Assembly (NCBI GenBank): GCA_012036375.1
Contig: JAAUOI010000040.1
Coordinates: forward strand, 1-14,266
DNA from: Allobrachymonas sp.
GTDB lineage: Bacteria > Pseudomonadota > Gammaproteobacteria > Burkholderiales > Burkholderiaceae_C
DNA: 14,266 nucleotides
Direction: 5' to 3'
The translations under genes were made by a program, and so were the position numbers. Every line of letters starts with the position of its first letter. Positions within the stretch are counted from its first letter, which is position 1. This document shows, piece after piece, positions 1-6,423 of this stretch. The notes under the pieces are model-generated. The model made no database searches and was not told where the DNA came from. It saw only the letters and a list, made by a program, of their open reading frames with translations.

Positions 1-195
1 CCAGTGCGTCGCTTGGCTCTGAGCATGCGCTGGATCAAAGAAGCCGCTCGCAAGCGCGGCGAAAAATCCATGGCATTGCGCTTGGCCAACGAACTGATCG
101 AAGCCAGCGAAGGCCGTGGCGGCGCGATGAAGAAGCGTGATGAAGTGCACCGTATGGCAGAGGCCAATAAAGCCTTCTCCCACTTCCGCTTCTAA
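1..195 (+). CDS. rpsG: 30S ribosomal protein S7, C-terminal part (5' end outside window)
   Basis: The window opens inside this gene; 64 codons and the TAA stop at 193-195 are present. The frame reads PVRRLALSMRWIKEAARKRG and ends MAEANKAFSHFRF, the typical C-terminal helices of S7. S7 is usually about 156 residues, so roughly the last 40 percent is here. S7 nucleates assembly of the 30S head, binds the 3' domain of 16S rRNA and lies near the E site; in enterobacteria it also represses the str operon. A GTG at 4 and ATGs further on are internal codons, because S7-like sequence begins with the first codon of the window. fusA follows after 178 nt, the usual rpsG-fusA order of the str operon. Confidence 0.95.
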   Translation, partial: PVRRLALSMRWIKEAARKRGEKSMALRLANELIEASEGRGGAMKKRDEVHRMAEANKAFSHFRF

Positions 196-228
196 GGGCG
201 GCTACTGCGCGGGCTTTATACGTCGTTG

Positions 229-289
229 GGCGGTGCTCGCAATCCTCATGTACCCGAAGGTACATTCCGGTTGCTGCGCTCCGTCCGCC
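229..289. repeat. Imperfect palindrome with GTAC-centred core in the rpsG-fusA spacer
   Basis: The core is a perfect 7-bp stem, ATGTACC (248-254) and GGTACAT (259-265), around a CGAA tetraloop. Outside it GCAA (239-242) matches TTGC (271-274), and GGCGG (229-233) matches CCGCC (285-289), so the inverted repeat is about 61 nt with interruptions. No T-run follows, so it is not a standard intrinsic terminator. It may be a member of a dispersed intergenic palindrome family or an mRNA processing site; a second GTAC-centred palindrome lies at 7561-7635. Family membership is inference. Confidence 0.55.
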
Positions 290-311
290 TAGTCTAAAAC
301 CCGCTCGCTAC

Positions 312-342
312 GCCGCGTCGCGCTTACAAAGTGCCACGCGGC
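312..342 (+). other. Hairpin in the fusA leader
   Basis: GCCGCGT (312-318) and ACGCGGC (336-342) are perfectly complementary across a 17-nt loop, ending about 21 nt before the fusA Shine-Dalgarno sequence. It has no poly-T tail. It could be an mRNA stability or leader structure; a chance match in GC-rich DNA is possible. The remainder of the spacer shows nothing recognisable apart from the AAGGA ribosome binding site at 363-367. Confidence 0.3.
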
Positions 343-373
343 TCTATCGTTTATTGAACACTAAGGAATCACT

Positions 374-2476
374 ATGGCACGCGCCACACCTATTGAGCGT
401 TATCGCAACATCGGCATTTCTGCACACATCGACGCAGGCAAAACCACGACCACCGAGCGTGTGTTGTTTTATACCGGTGTGAACCACAAAATCGGTGAAG
501 TGCACGACGGCGCGGCCACCATGGACTGGATGGAGCAGGAGCAAGAGCGTGGCATCACGATCACCTCCGCTGCCACGACCTGCTTCTGGAAGGGCATGGG
601 CAAGAATTTTGAAGAGCACCGCATCAACATCATTGACACCCCCGGCCACGTTGACTTCACGATTGAAGTAGAGCGTTCCATGCGCGTGCTCGATGGCGCT
701 TGCATGGTTTATTGCGCTGTGGGCGGCGTGCAACCGCAGTCTGAAACCGTCTGGCGTCAGGCCAACAAATACAAAGTGCCACGCTTGGCTTTTGTGAACA
801 AGATGGATCGCACTGGCGCGAACTTCTTCAAGGTTTACGAGCAAATGCGTTTGCGCTTGAAGGCCAACCCTGTGCCTCTGCAAATCCCGATCGGGGCTGA
901 AGAAAACTTCGCTGGCGTGGTTGATTTGATCAAGATGAAAGCGATTTTGTGGAGCGAAGCCGACAAAGGCGTGACCTTCACTTATGGCGATATTCCAGCT
1001 GACTTGCAAGAGAAAGCCGACGAATTCCGCGAGAAACTCGTGGAAGCTGCTGCTGAAGCCAGCGAAGAGTTGATGAACAAGTATTTGGAAGGCACAGCGC
1101 TGACCGAAGAAGAAATCAAAGGCGCAATTCGCCAGCGCGCAATCGCTTGCGAAATCCAGCCGATGCTCTGCGGCTCTGCGTTCAAAAACAAAGGCGTTCA
1201 AGCCATGCTTGACGCTGTGGTTGAGTTCATGCCCAGCCCGATCGACATCCCGCCCGTGACTTGCATGGATGAAGACGACAAGCCGACAACACGTAAAGCG
1301 GATGACAGCGAAAAATTCGCTGCGCTCGCATTCAAGCTGATGACCGACCCATTCGTTGGCCAGCTCACCTTCGTGCGCGTGTATTCCGGCGTGTTGAAGT
1401 CGGGCGACAGCGTTTACAACCCGATCAAAGGCAAGAAAGAGCGTATCGGCCGTATCGTGCAGATGCATGCGAACGCCCGCGAGCCCGTGGAAGAGATTCG
1501 CGCTGGCGACATCGCTGCTTGCATCGGCTTGAAAGATGTGATCACTGGCGAGACGCTCTGCGATCCAGATCACGTCGTCACGCTTGAGAAAATGGTGTTC
1601 CCTGAGCCTGTGATTGCACAGGCTGTAGAGCCCAAAACCAAGGCTGACCAGGAGAAGATGGGCATCGCCCTGAATCGCTTGGCGCAAGAAGATCCTTCCT
1701 TCCGCGTGCGCACCGATGAAGAATCCGGCCAAACCATCATCGCCGGTATGGGTGAGTTGCACCTTGAAATTATTGTGGACCGCATGAAGCGCGAATTCGG
1801 CGTAGAAGCCAACGTCGGCAAACCTCAAGTGTCTTACCGCGAAACGATTCGCGGCACGGTGGAAGCTGCCGAAGGCAAATTTGTGCGTCAGTCGGGCGGT
1901 AAAGGCCAGTACGGCCACGTTGTGCTCAAGATTGAACCGAACGAGCCAGGCAAGGGCAACGAATTCGTTGACGCGATCAAAGGCGGTGTGGTTCCTCGCG
2001 AATTCATCCCCGCTGTTGAGAAAGGTATCAACGAAGCCTACACGCAAGGCGTGTTGGCCAACTACCCCGTGGTTGACGTGAAAGTCACGCTGCACTTCGG
2101 TTCCTACCACGATGTGGACTCCAACGAATTGGCGTTCAAGATGGCTGCGATTTTCGGCTTCAAAGAAGGTTGCCGCAAGGCTCAGCCCGTGATTCTTGAG
2201 CCGATGATGTCGGTTGAAGTTGAGACTCCAGAAGACTATGCCGGTAACGTGATGGGCGATTTGTCCAGCCGTCGCGGCATGGTGCAAGGCATGGAAGACA
2301 TGGTCGGCGGTGGCAAAGCCATCCGCGCTGAAGTGCCTTTGTCTGAAATGTTTGGCTATTCCACGACATTGCGCTCCATGAGCCAAGGCCGTGCAACTTA
2401 CACGATGGAATTCAAACACTACACGGAAGCTCCGCGTAACGTGTCTGAAGCCATCATGAGCGCCCGCGCTAAATAA
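374..2476 (+). CDS. fusA: Translation elongation factor G (EF-G)
   Basis: This 700-residue GTPase drives translocation of tRNAs and mRNA on the ribosome and, with the recycling factor, splits the ribosome after termination. The P-loop AHIDAGKT is at residues 17-24, switch I RGITI at 59-63, DTPGH at 88-92 and NKMD at 142-145. Domains II to V follow at full length, with the end of domain V reading YTMEFKHYTEAPRNVSEAI. Length is that of normal bacterial EF-G. The ATG at 374 is preceded by AAGGA at 363-367 with 6-nt spacing and gives the standard N-terminus MARATPIERYRNIGISAHID. The frame is intact, in contrast to tuf, rplJ and rpoB. It lies between rpsG and tuf as in the str operon. A long open frame exists on the opposite strand and is judged a shadow. 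Confidence 0.98.
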   Translation: MARATPIERYRNIGISAHIDAGKTTTTERVLFYTGVNHKIGEVHDGAATMDWMEQEQERGITITSAATTCFWKGMGKNFEEHRINIIDTPGHVDFTIEVERSMRVLDGACMVYCAVGGVQPQSETVWRQANKYKVPRLAFVNKMDRTGANFFKVYEQMRLRLKANPVPLQIPIGAEENFAGVVDLIKMKAILWSEADKGVTFTYGDIPADLQEKADEFREKLVEAAAEASEELMNKYLEGTALTEEEIKGAIRQRAIACEIQPMLCGSAFKNKGVQAMLDAVVEFMPSPIDIPPVTCMDEDDKPTTRKADDSEKFAALAFKLMTDPFVGQLTFVRVYSGVLKSGDSVYNPIKGKKERIGRIVQMHANAREPVEEIRAGDIAACIGLKDVITGETLCDPDHVVTLEKMVFPEPVIAQAVEPKTKADQEKMGIALNRLAQEDPSFRVRTDEESGQTIIAGMGELHLEIIVDRMKREFGVEANVGKPQVSYRETIRGTVEAAEGKFVRQSGGKGQYGHVVLKIEPNEPGKGNEFVDAIKGGVVPREFIPAVEKGINEAYTQGVLANYPVVDVKVTLHFGSYHDVDSNELAFKMAAIFGFKEGCRKAQPVILEPMMSVEVETPEDYAGNVMGDLSSRRGMVQGMEDMVGGGKAIRAEVPLSEMFGYSTTLRSMSQGRATYTMEFKHYTEAPRNVSEAIMSARAK

Positions 2477-2492
2477 TTAACCAACTATTTAT

Positions 2493-2579
2493 CGCGAAAA
2501 ACGCTAAAAGAACATCCGAAAAGCGCAAAAATAATTCGTTTTCATTTTGCGTTTTTGCGTCCTTTTCGCGCTTTTCGCG
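2493..2579. repeat. Extended imperfect inverted repeat (about 33 bp) in the fusA-tuf spacer
   Basis: CGCGAAAA (2493-2500) pairs with TTTTCGCG (2572-2579). The helix continues inward to 2513/2559 with 18 Watson-Crick pairs in 21 positions. After a 5/2-nt internal loop a second helix forms between 2519-2530 and 2545-2556 (11 Watson-Crick pairs and one G-T), closed by a 14-nt loop. It begins 16 nt after the fusA stop. The inner hairpin taken alone (CGCAAAA 2524-2530, TTTTGCG 2545-2551, then five T at 2552-2556) resembles a weak intrinsic terminator, whereas the full structure would be a good double-strand substrate for RNase III. Which role applies is inference. Confidence 0.6.
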
Positions 2580-2612
2580 TTACCTAGATTTTCCCTTGTC
2601 TGCGATCACTGC

Positions 2613-2634
2613 CTCTCACTGCCCGTGGTGAGAG
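2613..2634 (+). other. Hairpin in the tuf leader
   Basis: CTCTCAC (2613-2619) and GTGAGAG (2628-2634) form a perfect 7-bp stem with an 8-nt loop, 63 nt before the tuf start. No T-run follows. No tRNA genes are present in this spacer; tRNA-Tyr, -Gly and -Thr commonly precede the tufB-type copy in related bacteria, so this is a str-type left flank. No confident promoter was seen. Confidence 0.35.
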
Positions 2635-2697
2635 ATCAAGCAAGCTGATGCAGACGTTAAACCTCACACGGGCATGTTCATTTGAAAGAAGTCCATC

Positions 2698-3887
2698 ATG
2701 GCAAAAGAGAAATTCGAACGTACCAAGCCCCACGTCAACGTGGGCACGATTGGCCACGTCGATCATGGCAAAACCACGCTGACCGCAGCGATCACCACCG
2801 TCTTGGCAGCCAAGTTCGGCGGTCAAGCCAAAGCGTATGACCAGATTGATGCTGCTCCAGAAGAAAAAGCACGCGGCATTACGATCAACACCGCCCACGT
2901 GGAATATGAGACGGCTAACCGCCACTACGCCCACGTCGATTGCCCAGGCCACGCCGACTATGTGAAAAACATGATTACCGGCGCAGCCCAGATGGATGGC
3001 GCTGTGCTCGTTTGCTCCGCAGCAGACGGCCCCATGCCCCAAACCCGCGAGCACATCCTTTTGTCTCGCCAAGTGGGCGTTCCTCACATCATCGTGTTCC
3101 TGAATAAATGCGACATGGTCGATGATGCTGAATTGCTCGAACTCGTCGAAATGGAAGTTCGCGAACTGTTGTCTAAATACGACTTCCCCGGCGACGACAC
3201 CCCCATCATCCGTGGTTCAGCCAAACTCGCCATGGAAGGCGACAAAGGCGACCTGGGCGAAGGCGCGATCATGAAACTCGCCGAAGCCATGGACAGCTAC
3301 TTCCCCGAGCCAAAGCGCGCGATTGACGGCGCATTCTTGATGCCCGTAGAAGACGTGTTCTCCATCTCTGGCCGTGGTACGGTGGTGACTGGCCGTGTTG
3401 AGCGCGGTATCGTCAAAGTCGGCGAAGAGATCGAAATCGTTGGTATTGCCGATACCCAAAAACCATCTGCACCGGCGTGGAAATGTTCCGCAAGCTGCTC
3501 GACCAAGGTCAAGCTGGCGACAACGTCGGTATCCTGCTCCGTGGCACCAAGCGTGAAGACGTGCAGCGCGGCCAAGTGCTTTGCAAGCCCGGCTCCATCA
3601 AGCCGCACACCGAGTTCACGGGTGAGGTCTATGTGCTGTCCAAAGAAGAAGGTGGCCGTCACACCCCATTCTTCAACAACTACCGCCCTCAGTTCTACTT
3701 CCGCACCACGGACGTGACGGGTGCGATTGAGTTGCCAAAAGACAAAGAGATGGTCATGCCAGGCGACAACGTGAGCATCAGCGTCAAGCTGATCGCTCCT
3801 ATCGCTATGGAAGAAGGTCTGCGCTTTGCGATCCGTGAGGGTGGCCGTACGGTCGGCTCTGGCGTGGTGGCGAAGATTGTGAAGTAA
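2698..3887 (+). CDS. tuf: Translation elongation factor Tu (EF-Tu), with a one-base frameshift near 3458-3462
   Basis: EF-Tu carries aminoacyl-tRNA to the ribosomal A site. Reading from ATG 2698 gives GHVDHGKT at residues 19-26, RGITI at 59-63, DCPGH at 81-85 and NKCD at 136-139. At about codon 255, in domain 2, the reading frame breaks in a run of five A (3458-3462). The frame must move back one base, and adding one A restores the expected IADTQKTICTGVEMFRKLL. Downstream the correct frame continues to TAA at 3885-3887 and ends GGRTVGSGVVAKIVK. The restored protein is 396 residues, a normal EF-Tu length, and both halves are fully conserved. As written, the first frame would run on to 3717 with an unrelated tail. 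Because a cell needs EF-Tu, a sequence error or a second good copy is far more likely than a dead gene. The ribosome binding site is the weak purine stretch GAAAGAAG just upstream. tRNA-Trp follows after 18 nt. Confidence 0.95.
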
Positions 3888-3905
3888 GTTTGAGTCGAGA
3901 ACTGT

Positions 3906-3981
3906 AGGGGCGTAGCTCAATTGGCAGAGTATCGGTCTCCAAAACCGAGGGTTGGGGGTTCGAGGCCCTCCGCCCCTGCCA
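3906..3981 (+). tRNA. trnW: tRNA-Trp (anticodon CCA)
   Basis: A complete 76-nt cloverleaf is visible. The acceptor arm AGGGGCG (3906-3912) pairs with CGCCCCT (3971-3977), followed by discriminator G and an encoded CCA at 3979-3981. The anticodon stem TCGGT (3932-3936) pairs with ACCGA (3944-3948) around loop CTCCAAA, placing anticodon CCA at 3939-3941. The T loop GTTCGAG is present. It sits 18 nt after the tuf stop and upstream of secE, as in the tufB-tRNA-Trp-secE-nusG locus of many betaproteobacteria, so it is probably cut out of a tuf transcript. Confidence 0.97.
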
Positions 3982-4003
3982 ACAGATCATAGAAATCTGT
4001 TGG
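3979..4003 (+). other. Perfect 9-bp hairpin overlapping the tRNA-Trp CCA end
   Basis: CCAACAGAT (3979-3987) and ATCTGTTGG (3995-4003) are perfectly complementary with a 7-nt loop. The first three bases are the encoded CCA of tRNA-Trp, so in the precursor the tRNA 3' end would lie in a helix. This may guide or delay 3' trimming. No T-run follows. Confidence 0.5.
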
Positions 4004-4020
4004 TGCCAGTTCTCAAAATA

Positions 4021-4051
4021 GCCCAGCGCACAGCGTTGGGCTTGTCTGTTT
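4021..4051 (+). terminator. Candidate weak terminator or attenuator between tRNA-Trp and secE
   Basis: GCCCAGCGC (4021-4029) pairs with GCGTTGGGC (4033-4041), nine pairs including one G-T, with loop ACA. It is followed by the interrupted T-rich stretch TTGTCTGTTT (4042-4051). The tail is weaker than that of a strong intrinsic terminator, so partial read-through into secE-nusG is likely. Confidence 0.5.
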
Positions 4052-4056
4052 AAAGA

Positions 4057-4073
4057 GTTCAGCATCACTGAAC
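4057..4073 (+). other. Hairpin in the secE leader
   Basis: GTTCAG (4057-4062) and CTGAAC (4068-4073) are perfectly complementary around CATCA. It ends 18 nt before the secE start, close to where a ribosome would load. The secE ribosome binding site itself is weak, an A-rich stretch without a clear GGAG, so this stem could influence initiation. Confidence 0.35.
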
Positions 4074-4091
4074 GCAAAAGTAAAGTAAACC

Positions 4092-4472
4092 ATGGCTGCA
4101 GAGCAAATTGAAACTGTCAACACCGGTGCAGATAAAGCCAAGCTGGCGGTGTCTGTGTTGCTGGTGCTTGCAGGAATTGTTGGTTTTTACATGCTCGCCA
4201 AGCAAGGCCAGATTGCTCAATGGGGTGCACTGATTGCGGCCATCGTGGCAGCAGTCGTGGTGTTTCTTTCCTCGGAGCCGGGCAAGGAATTTGTGGCGTT
4301 TGGCCGTGATGCTGTACGTGAGGCGAAAAAAGTCGTTTGGCCTACGCGAAAAGAGTCCATGCAAATGACAGGTTATGTCTTTGCATTTGTTGTGGTGATG
4401 GCGCTCTTTTTGTGGCTGACTGATAAGTCGCTCGAATGGATCATTTTCAGTCTGATTTTGGGTTGGAGATAA
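4092..4472 (+). CDS. secE: Preprotein translocase subunit SecE
   Basis: SecE is the inner-membrane subunit that clamps SecY in the SecYEG export channel. The 126-residue protein shows three hydrophobic segments at about residues 18-36, 43-60 and 93-119. The conserved amphipathic cytoplasmic helix with VVWPTRKE at 81-88 precedes the last segment and is the diagnostic SecE motif. Three membrane segments are the long form found in E. coli and other proteobacteria, rather than the single-span form of many other bacteria. The start ATG at 4092 gives MAAEQIETVN; no strong Shine-Dalgarno sequence is visible. The stop at 4470-4472 is three bases before nusG, so the two are almost certainly co-transcribed and translationally linked. 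Confidence 0.95.
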   Translation: MAAEQIETVNTGADKAKLAVSVLLVLAGIVGFYMLAKQGQIAQWGALIAAIVAAVVVFLSSEPGKEFVAFGRDAVREAKKVVWPTRKESMQMTGYVFAFVVVMALFLWLTDKSLEWIIFSLILGWR

Positions 4473-4475
4473 GCC

Positions 4476-5081
4476 ATGTCTGAATTACACGAAGAAATTG
4501 TTGCTGCCGCAACGCCTGAAGCAGGCGAGCCCTCTTATGCCCCGGCTGAGGGTATGCAGTGGTATGTTGTGCAAGCTTATTCTGGTATGGAAAAAGCTGT
4601 CGAGCGCAATGTGCATGAGCGCATTGCGCGTGCAGGTATGCAGGCAAAATTTGGCCGTTTCCTCGTCCCCACGGAAGAAGTGGTGGAGATGAAAAACGGG
4701 CAGCGCAAAACCACTGAGCGTAAATTCTTCCCCGGCTATGTGCTGGTGGAGATGGTGATGGACGACGAATCTTGGCATTTGGTCAAGCACACCAGCAAAG
4801 TCACAGGTTTTGTGGGAGGCGCACGCAACCGTCCTGTGGCGATTTCAGAAGCCGAAGTGCAAAAAATCGTCAACCAAATGAAAACTGGTTCAGCTAGCCC
4901 CCGCCACAAGGTGGAGTTCACAGTGGGCGAGTTGGTGCGCGTCAAGGAAGGCCCGTTCACCGACTTCAATGGTTCGGTTGAAGAAGTCAATTACGAGAAA
5001 AGCAAGGTGCGAGTTTCGGTCACGATTTTTGGCCGCGCTACGCCTGTCGAGCTCGAGTTTGCTCAGGTTGAAAAAACGTAA
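4476..5081 (+). CDS. nusG: Transcription termination/antitermination factor NusG
   Basis: NusG binds the RNA polymerase clamp, suppresses pausing, recruits Rho and links polymerase to ribosomal protein S10. The 201-residue protein has an N-terminal NGN domain starting near QWYVVQAYSGMEKAV (about residues 28-42) and containing PTEEVVE and RKFFPGYVLVEMVMD. The C-terminal KOW domain contains GELVRVKEGPFTDFNGSVEE and ends GRATPVELEFAQVEKT. It is about 20 residues longer than E. coli NusG (181), owing to an acidic, alanine-rich N-terminal extension before the NGN domain. The ATG at 4476 lies three bases after the secE stop, and TGGAG inside the end of secE serves as ribosome binding site. The frame is intact. 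Confidence 0.97.
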   Translation: MSELHEEIVAAATPEAGEPSYAPAEGMQWYVVQAYSGMEKAVERNVHERIARAGMQAKFGRFLVPTEEVVEMKNGQRKTTERKFFPGYVLVEMVMDDESWHLVKHTSKVTGFVGGARNRPVAISEAEVQKIVNQMKTGSASPRHKVEFTVGELVRVKEGPFTDFNGSVEEVNYEKSKVRVSVTIFGRATPVELEFAQVEKT

Positions 5082-5119
5082 GTTTCGCTAAAACCTAAAG
5101 CAAATAGGATTAAAAAATT

Positions 5120-5140
5120 CGCGCCTTCCGGTTCAGCGCG
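5120..5140 (+). other. Hairpin in the nusG-rplK spacer
   Basis: CGCGC (5120-5124) and GCGCG (5136-5140) can pair across an 11-nt loop. No T-run follows, so it is not a convincing terminator for secE-nusG. It may be part of the rplK leader fold. Confidence 0.3.
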
Positions 5141-5167
5141 ATCAAAGCTCAATGAATCGCTAACCCT

Positions 5168-5197
5168 CGGGGAGCCACCAAGTGGCGTTATCACCCG
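5168..5197 (+). promoter_or_regulatory. Candidate L1-binding operator (L11 leader) upstream of rplK
   Basis: GCCAC (5174-5178) pairs with GTGGC (5182-5186) around CAA. CGGG (5168-5171) pairs with CCCG (5194-5197). Between the two helices is an asymmetric loop, GA on the left and GTTATCA on the right. Two short helices joined by an asymmetric loop is the general form of the L1 mRNA site, through which L1 represses its own rplK-rplA operon. The structure ends just before the AAGGAG ribosome binding site (5199-5204) of rplK, the expected position for translational repression. The match is by structure and location, not by a covariance model. Confidence 0.55.
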
Positions 5198-5209
5198 TAA
5201 GGAGAAAAT

Positions 5210-5641
5210 ATGGCAAAGAAAATTGTCGGCTTCGTGAAGCTGCAAGTGCCAGCAGGTAAGGCGAATCCATCGCCCCCAATCGGCCCCGCTTTGGGTCAAC
5301 GCGGTTTGAACATCATGGAATTCTGCAAGGCGTTCAACGCCCAGACCCAAGGTGTTGAGCCGGGTCTGCCATTGCCTGTGGTGATCACAGCATTTGCAGA
5401 CAAGAGCTTTACCTTCATCATCAAAACGCCGCCCGCGACGACTTTGATTAAGAAGGCTATCAAGCTCGACAAAGGTTCTGCTAAGCCGCACGTAGACAAA
5501 GTTGGCAAGATCACTCGCGCTCAGCTCGAAGAAATCGCCAAAGGCAAAATCAAAGACATGAACGCTGCCAGCATTGATGCAGCCGTTCGCACATTGGCTG
5601 GTTCCGCCCGCTCCATGGGCGTCACGGTGGAGGGTCTGTAA
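5210..5641 (+). CDS. rplK: 50S ribosomal protein L11
   Basis: L11 binds the GTPase-associated region of 23S rRNA next to L10-L12, contacts EF-G, and is needed for RelA activation. The 143-residue protein has the proline-rich N-terminal segment PAGKANPSPPIGPALGQRGL at about residues 15-34 and the rRNA-binding C-terminal domain with MNAASIDAAVRTLAGSARSM. Length and sequence are normal for the family. The ATG at 5210 is preceded by AAGGAG with 5-nt spacing. The stop is two bases before rplA, so the pair is translated together and is probably controlled by the L1 site upstream. Confidence 0.97.
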   Translation: MAKKIVGFVKLQVPAGKANPSPPIGPALGQRGLNIMEFCKAFNAQTQGVEPGLPLPVVITAFADKSFTFIIKTPPATTLIKKAIKLDKGSAKPHVDKVGKITRAQLEEIAKGKIKDMNAASIDAAVRTLAGSARSMGVTVEGL

Positions 5642-5643
5642 TC

Positions 5644-6336
5644 ATGGCACTCACAAAGAAACAAAAAGCCCAAGTGGGCAAAGTCGATAGCAACAAGCTG
5701 TACGCGATTGGCGATGCTTTAGGTATCGTGCAAACCGCTGCAACTGCTAAATTCGATGAGTCCATCGACGTTGCTGTTCAGCTCGGTATCGATGCCAAGA
5801 AGTCGGATCAAGTCGTGCGTGGCGCAGTTGTGCTCCCTAACGGCACCGGCAAAACCAAGCGTGTGGCTGTGTTTGCGCAAGGCGCAAAGGCTGAAGAGGC
5901 CAAAGCCGCTGGCGCAGATGTGGTTGGCATGGACGATTTGGCTGCCATGGTCAAGGCTGGCAATATGCCTTTTGACGTGGTGATTGCAGCGCCTGACGCG
6001 ATGCGTATCGTCGGTACCTTGGGTCAAATCTTGGGTCCACGTGGCCTGATGCCTAACCCGAAAGTTGGTACGGTAACGCCGGATGTGGCCAAGGCTGTCA
6101 AAGACGCTAAAGCTGGTCAGGTGCAGTTCCGTGTGGACAAAGCAGGTATTGTGCATGCCACCATCGGTCGTCGCTCATTTGAAGCCGCCAAGTTGCAAGG
6201 CAATTTGTCCGCGTTGGTGGACGCTTTGAACAAAGCTAAGCCAGCTTCGAGCAAAGGTGTGTATTTGAAGAAATTGGCCGTTTCCTCCACCATGGGTGTG
6301 GGTGTCCGCGTGGACATCCAGTCTCTGGCGGCCTAA
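5644..6336 (+). CDS. rplA: 50S ribosomal protein L1
   Basis: L1 forms the mobile L1 stalk that helps release E-site tRNA, and acts as translational repressor of rplK-rplA. The 230-residue protein has the typical two-domain sequence. Domain II includes VFAQGAKAEEAKAAGADVVG and the stretch GTLGQILGPRGLMPNPKVGT. The C-terminal part returns to domain I with VDKAGIVHATIGRRSF. Length is normal and the frame is intact. It starts two bases after the rplK stop. A 283-nt structured spacer separates it from rplJ. Confidence 0.97.
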   Translation: MALTKKQKAQVGKVDSNKLYAIGDALGIVQTAATAKFDESIDVAVQLGIDAKKSDQVVRGAVVLPNGTGKTKRVAVFAQGAKAEEAKAAGADVVGMDDLAAMVKAGNMPFDVVIAAPDAMRIVGTLGQILGPRGLMPNPKVGTVTPDVAKAVKDAKAGQVQFRVDKAGIVHATIGRRSFEAAKLQGNLSALVDALNKAKPASSKGVYLKKLAVSSTMGVGVRVDIQSLAA

Positions 6337-6345
6337 AGAGGTTGG

Positions 6346-6372
6346 CTTGCTGCGCTGGTCTGGCGCAGCGAG
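6346..6372 (+). other. Strong GC-rich hairpin just after rplA
   Basis: CTTGCTGCGC (6346-6355) pairs with GCGCAGCGAG (6363-6372), ten pairs including one G-T, with a 7-nt loop. It begins nine bases after the rplA stop. TTGAAACGG follows rather than a T-run, so it is not a classical terminator. It could protect the 3' end of an rplKA message or form the first element of the rplJ leader. Confidence 0.45.
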
Positions 6373-6394
6373 TTGAAACGGTGGGCTGTGATTG

Positions 6395-6414
6395 TTTTGA
6401 GCTTCGGTTCAAAA
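6395..6414 (+). other. UUCG-tetraloop hairpin in the rplA-rplJ spacer
   Basis: TTTTGAGC (6395-6402) and GTTCAAAA (6407-6414) form eight pairs, one of them G-T, closed by a C(TTCG)G tetraloop, one of the most stable loops in RNA. It stands ten bases upstream of the candidate L10 leader core and may be part of that leader's fold. TTTT appears at 6416-6419, too short and offset for a confident terminator call. Confidence 0.45.
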
Positions 6415-6423
6415 GTTTTGCAG

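Noticed and set aside
344..2419. 691-codon open frame on the minus strand opposite fusA
   Set aside because: It mirrors the highly biased codon use of fusA; its translation is rich in histidine, phenylalanine and alanine, with no recognisable domain, and fusA is unquestionably the gene here.
2477..2697. tRNA gene remnants upstream of tuf
   Set aside because: No acceptor/T-loop pattern (GTTCGA with CCA) is present in the spacer.
3477..3717. Programmed -1 frameshift in tuf at the A-run
   Set aside because: CAAAAAC is not a full X-XXY-YYZ heptamer, EF-Tu is not known to be recoded, and rplJ and rpoB have breaks of other types nearby, which favours sequence error.
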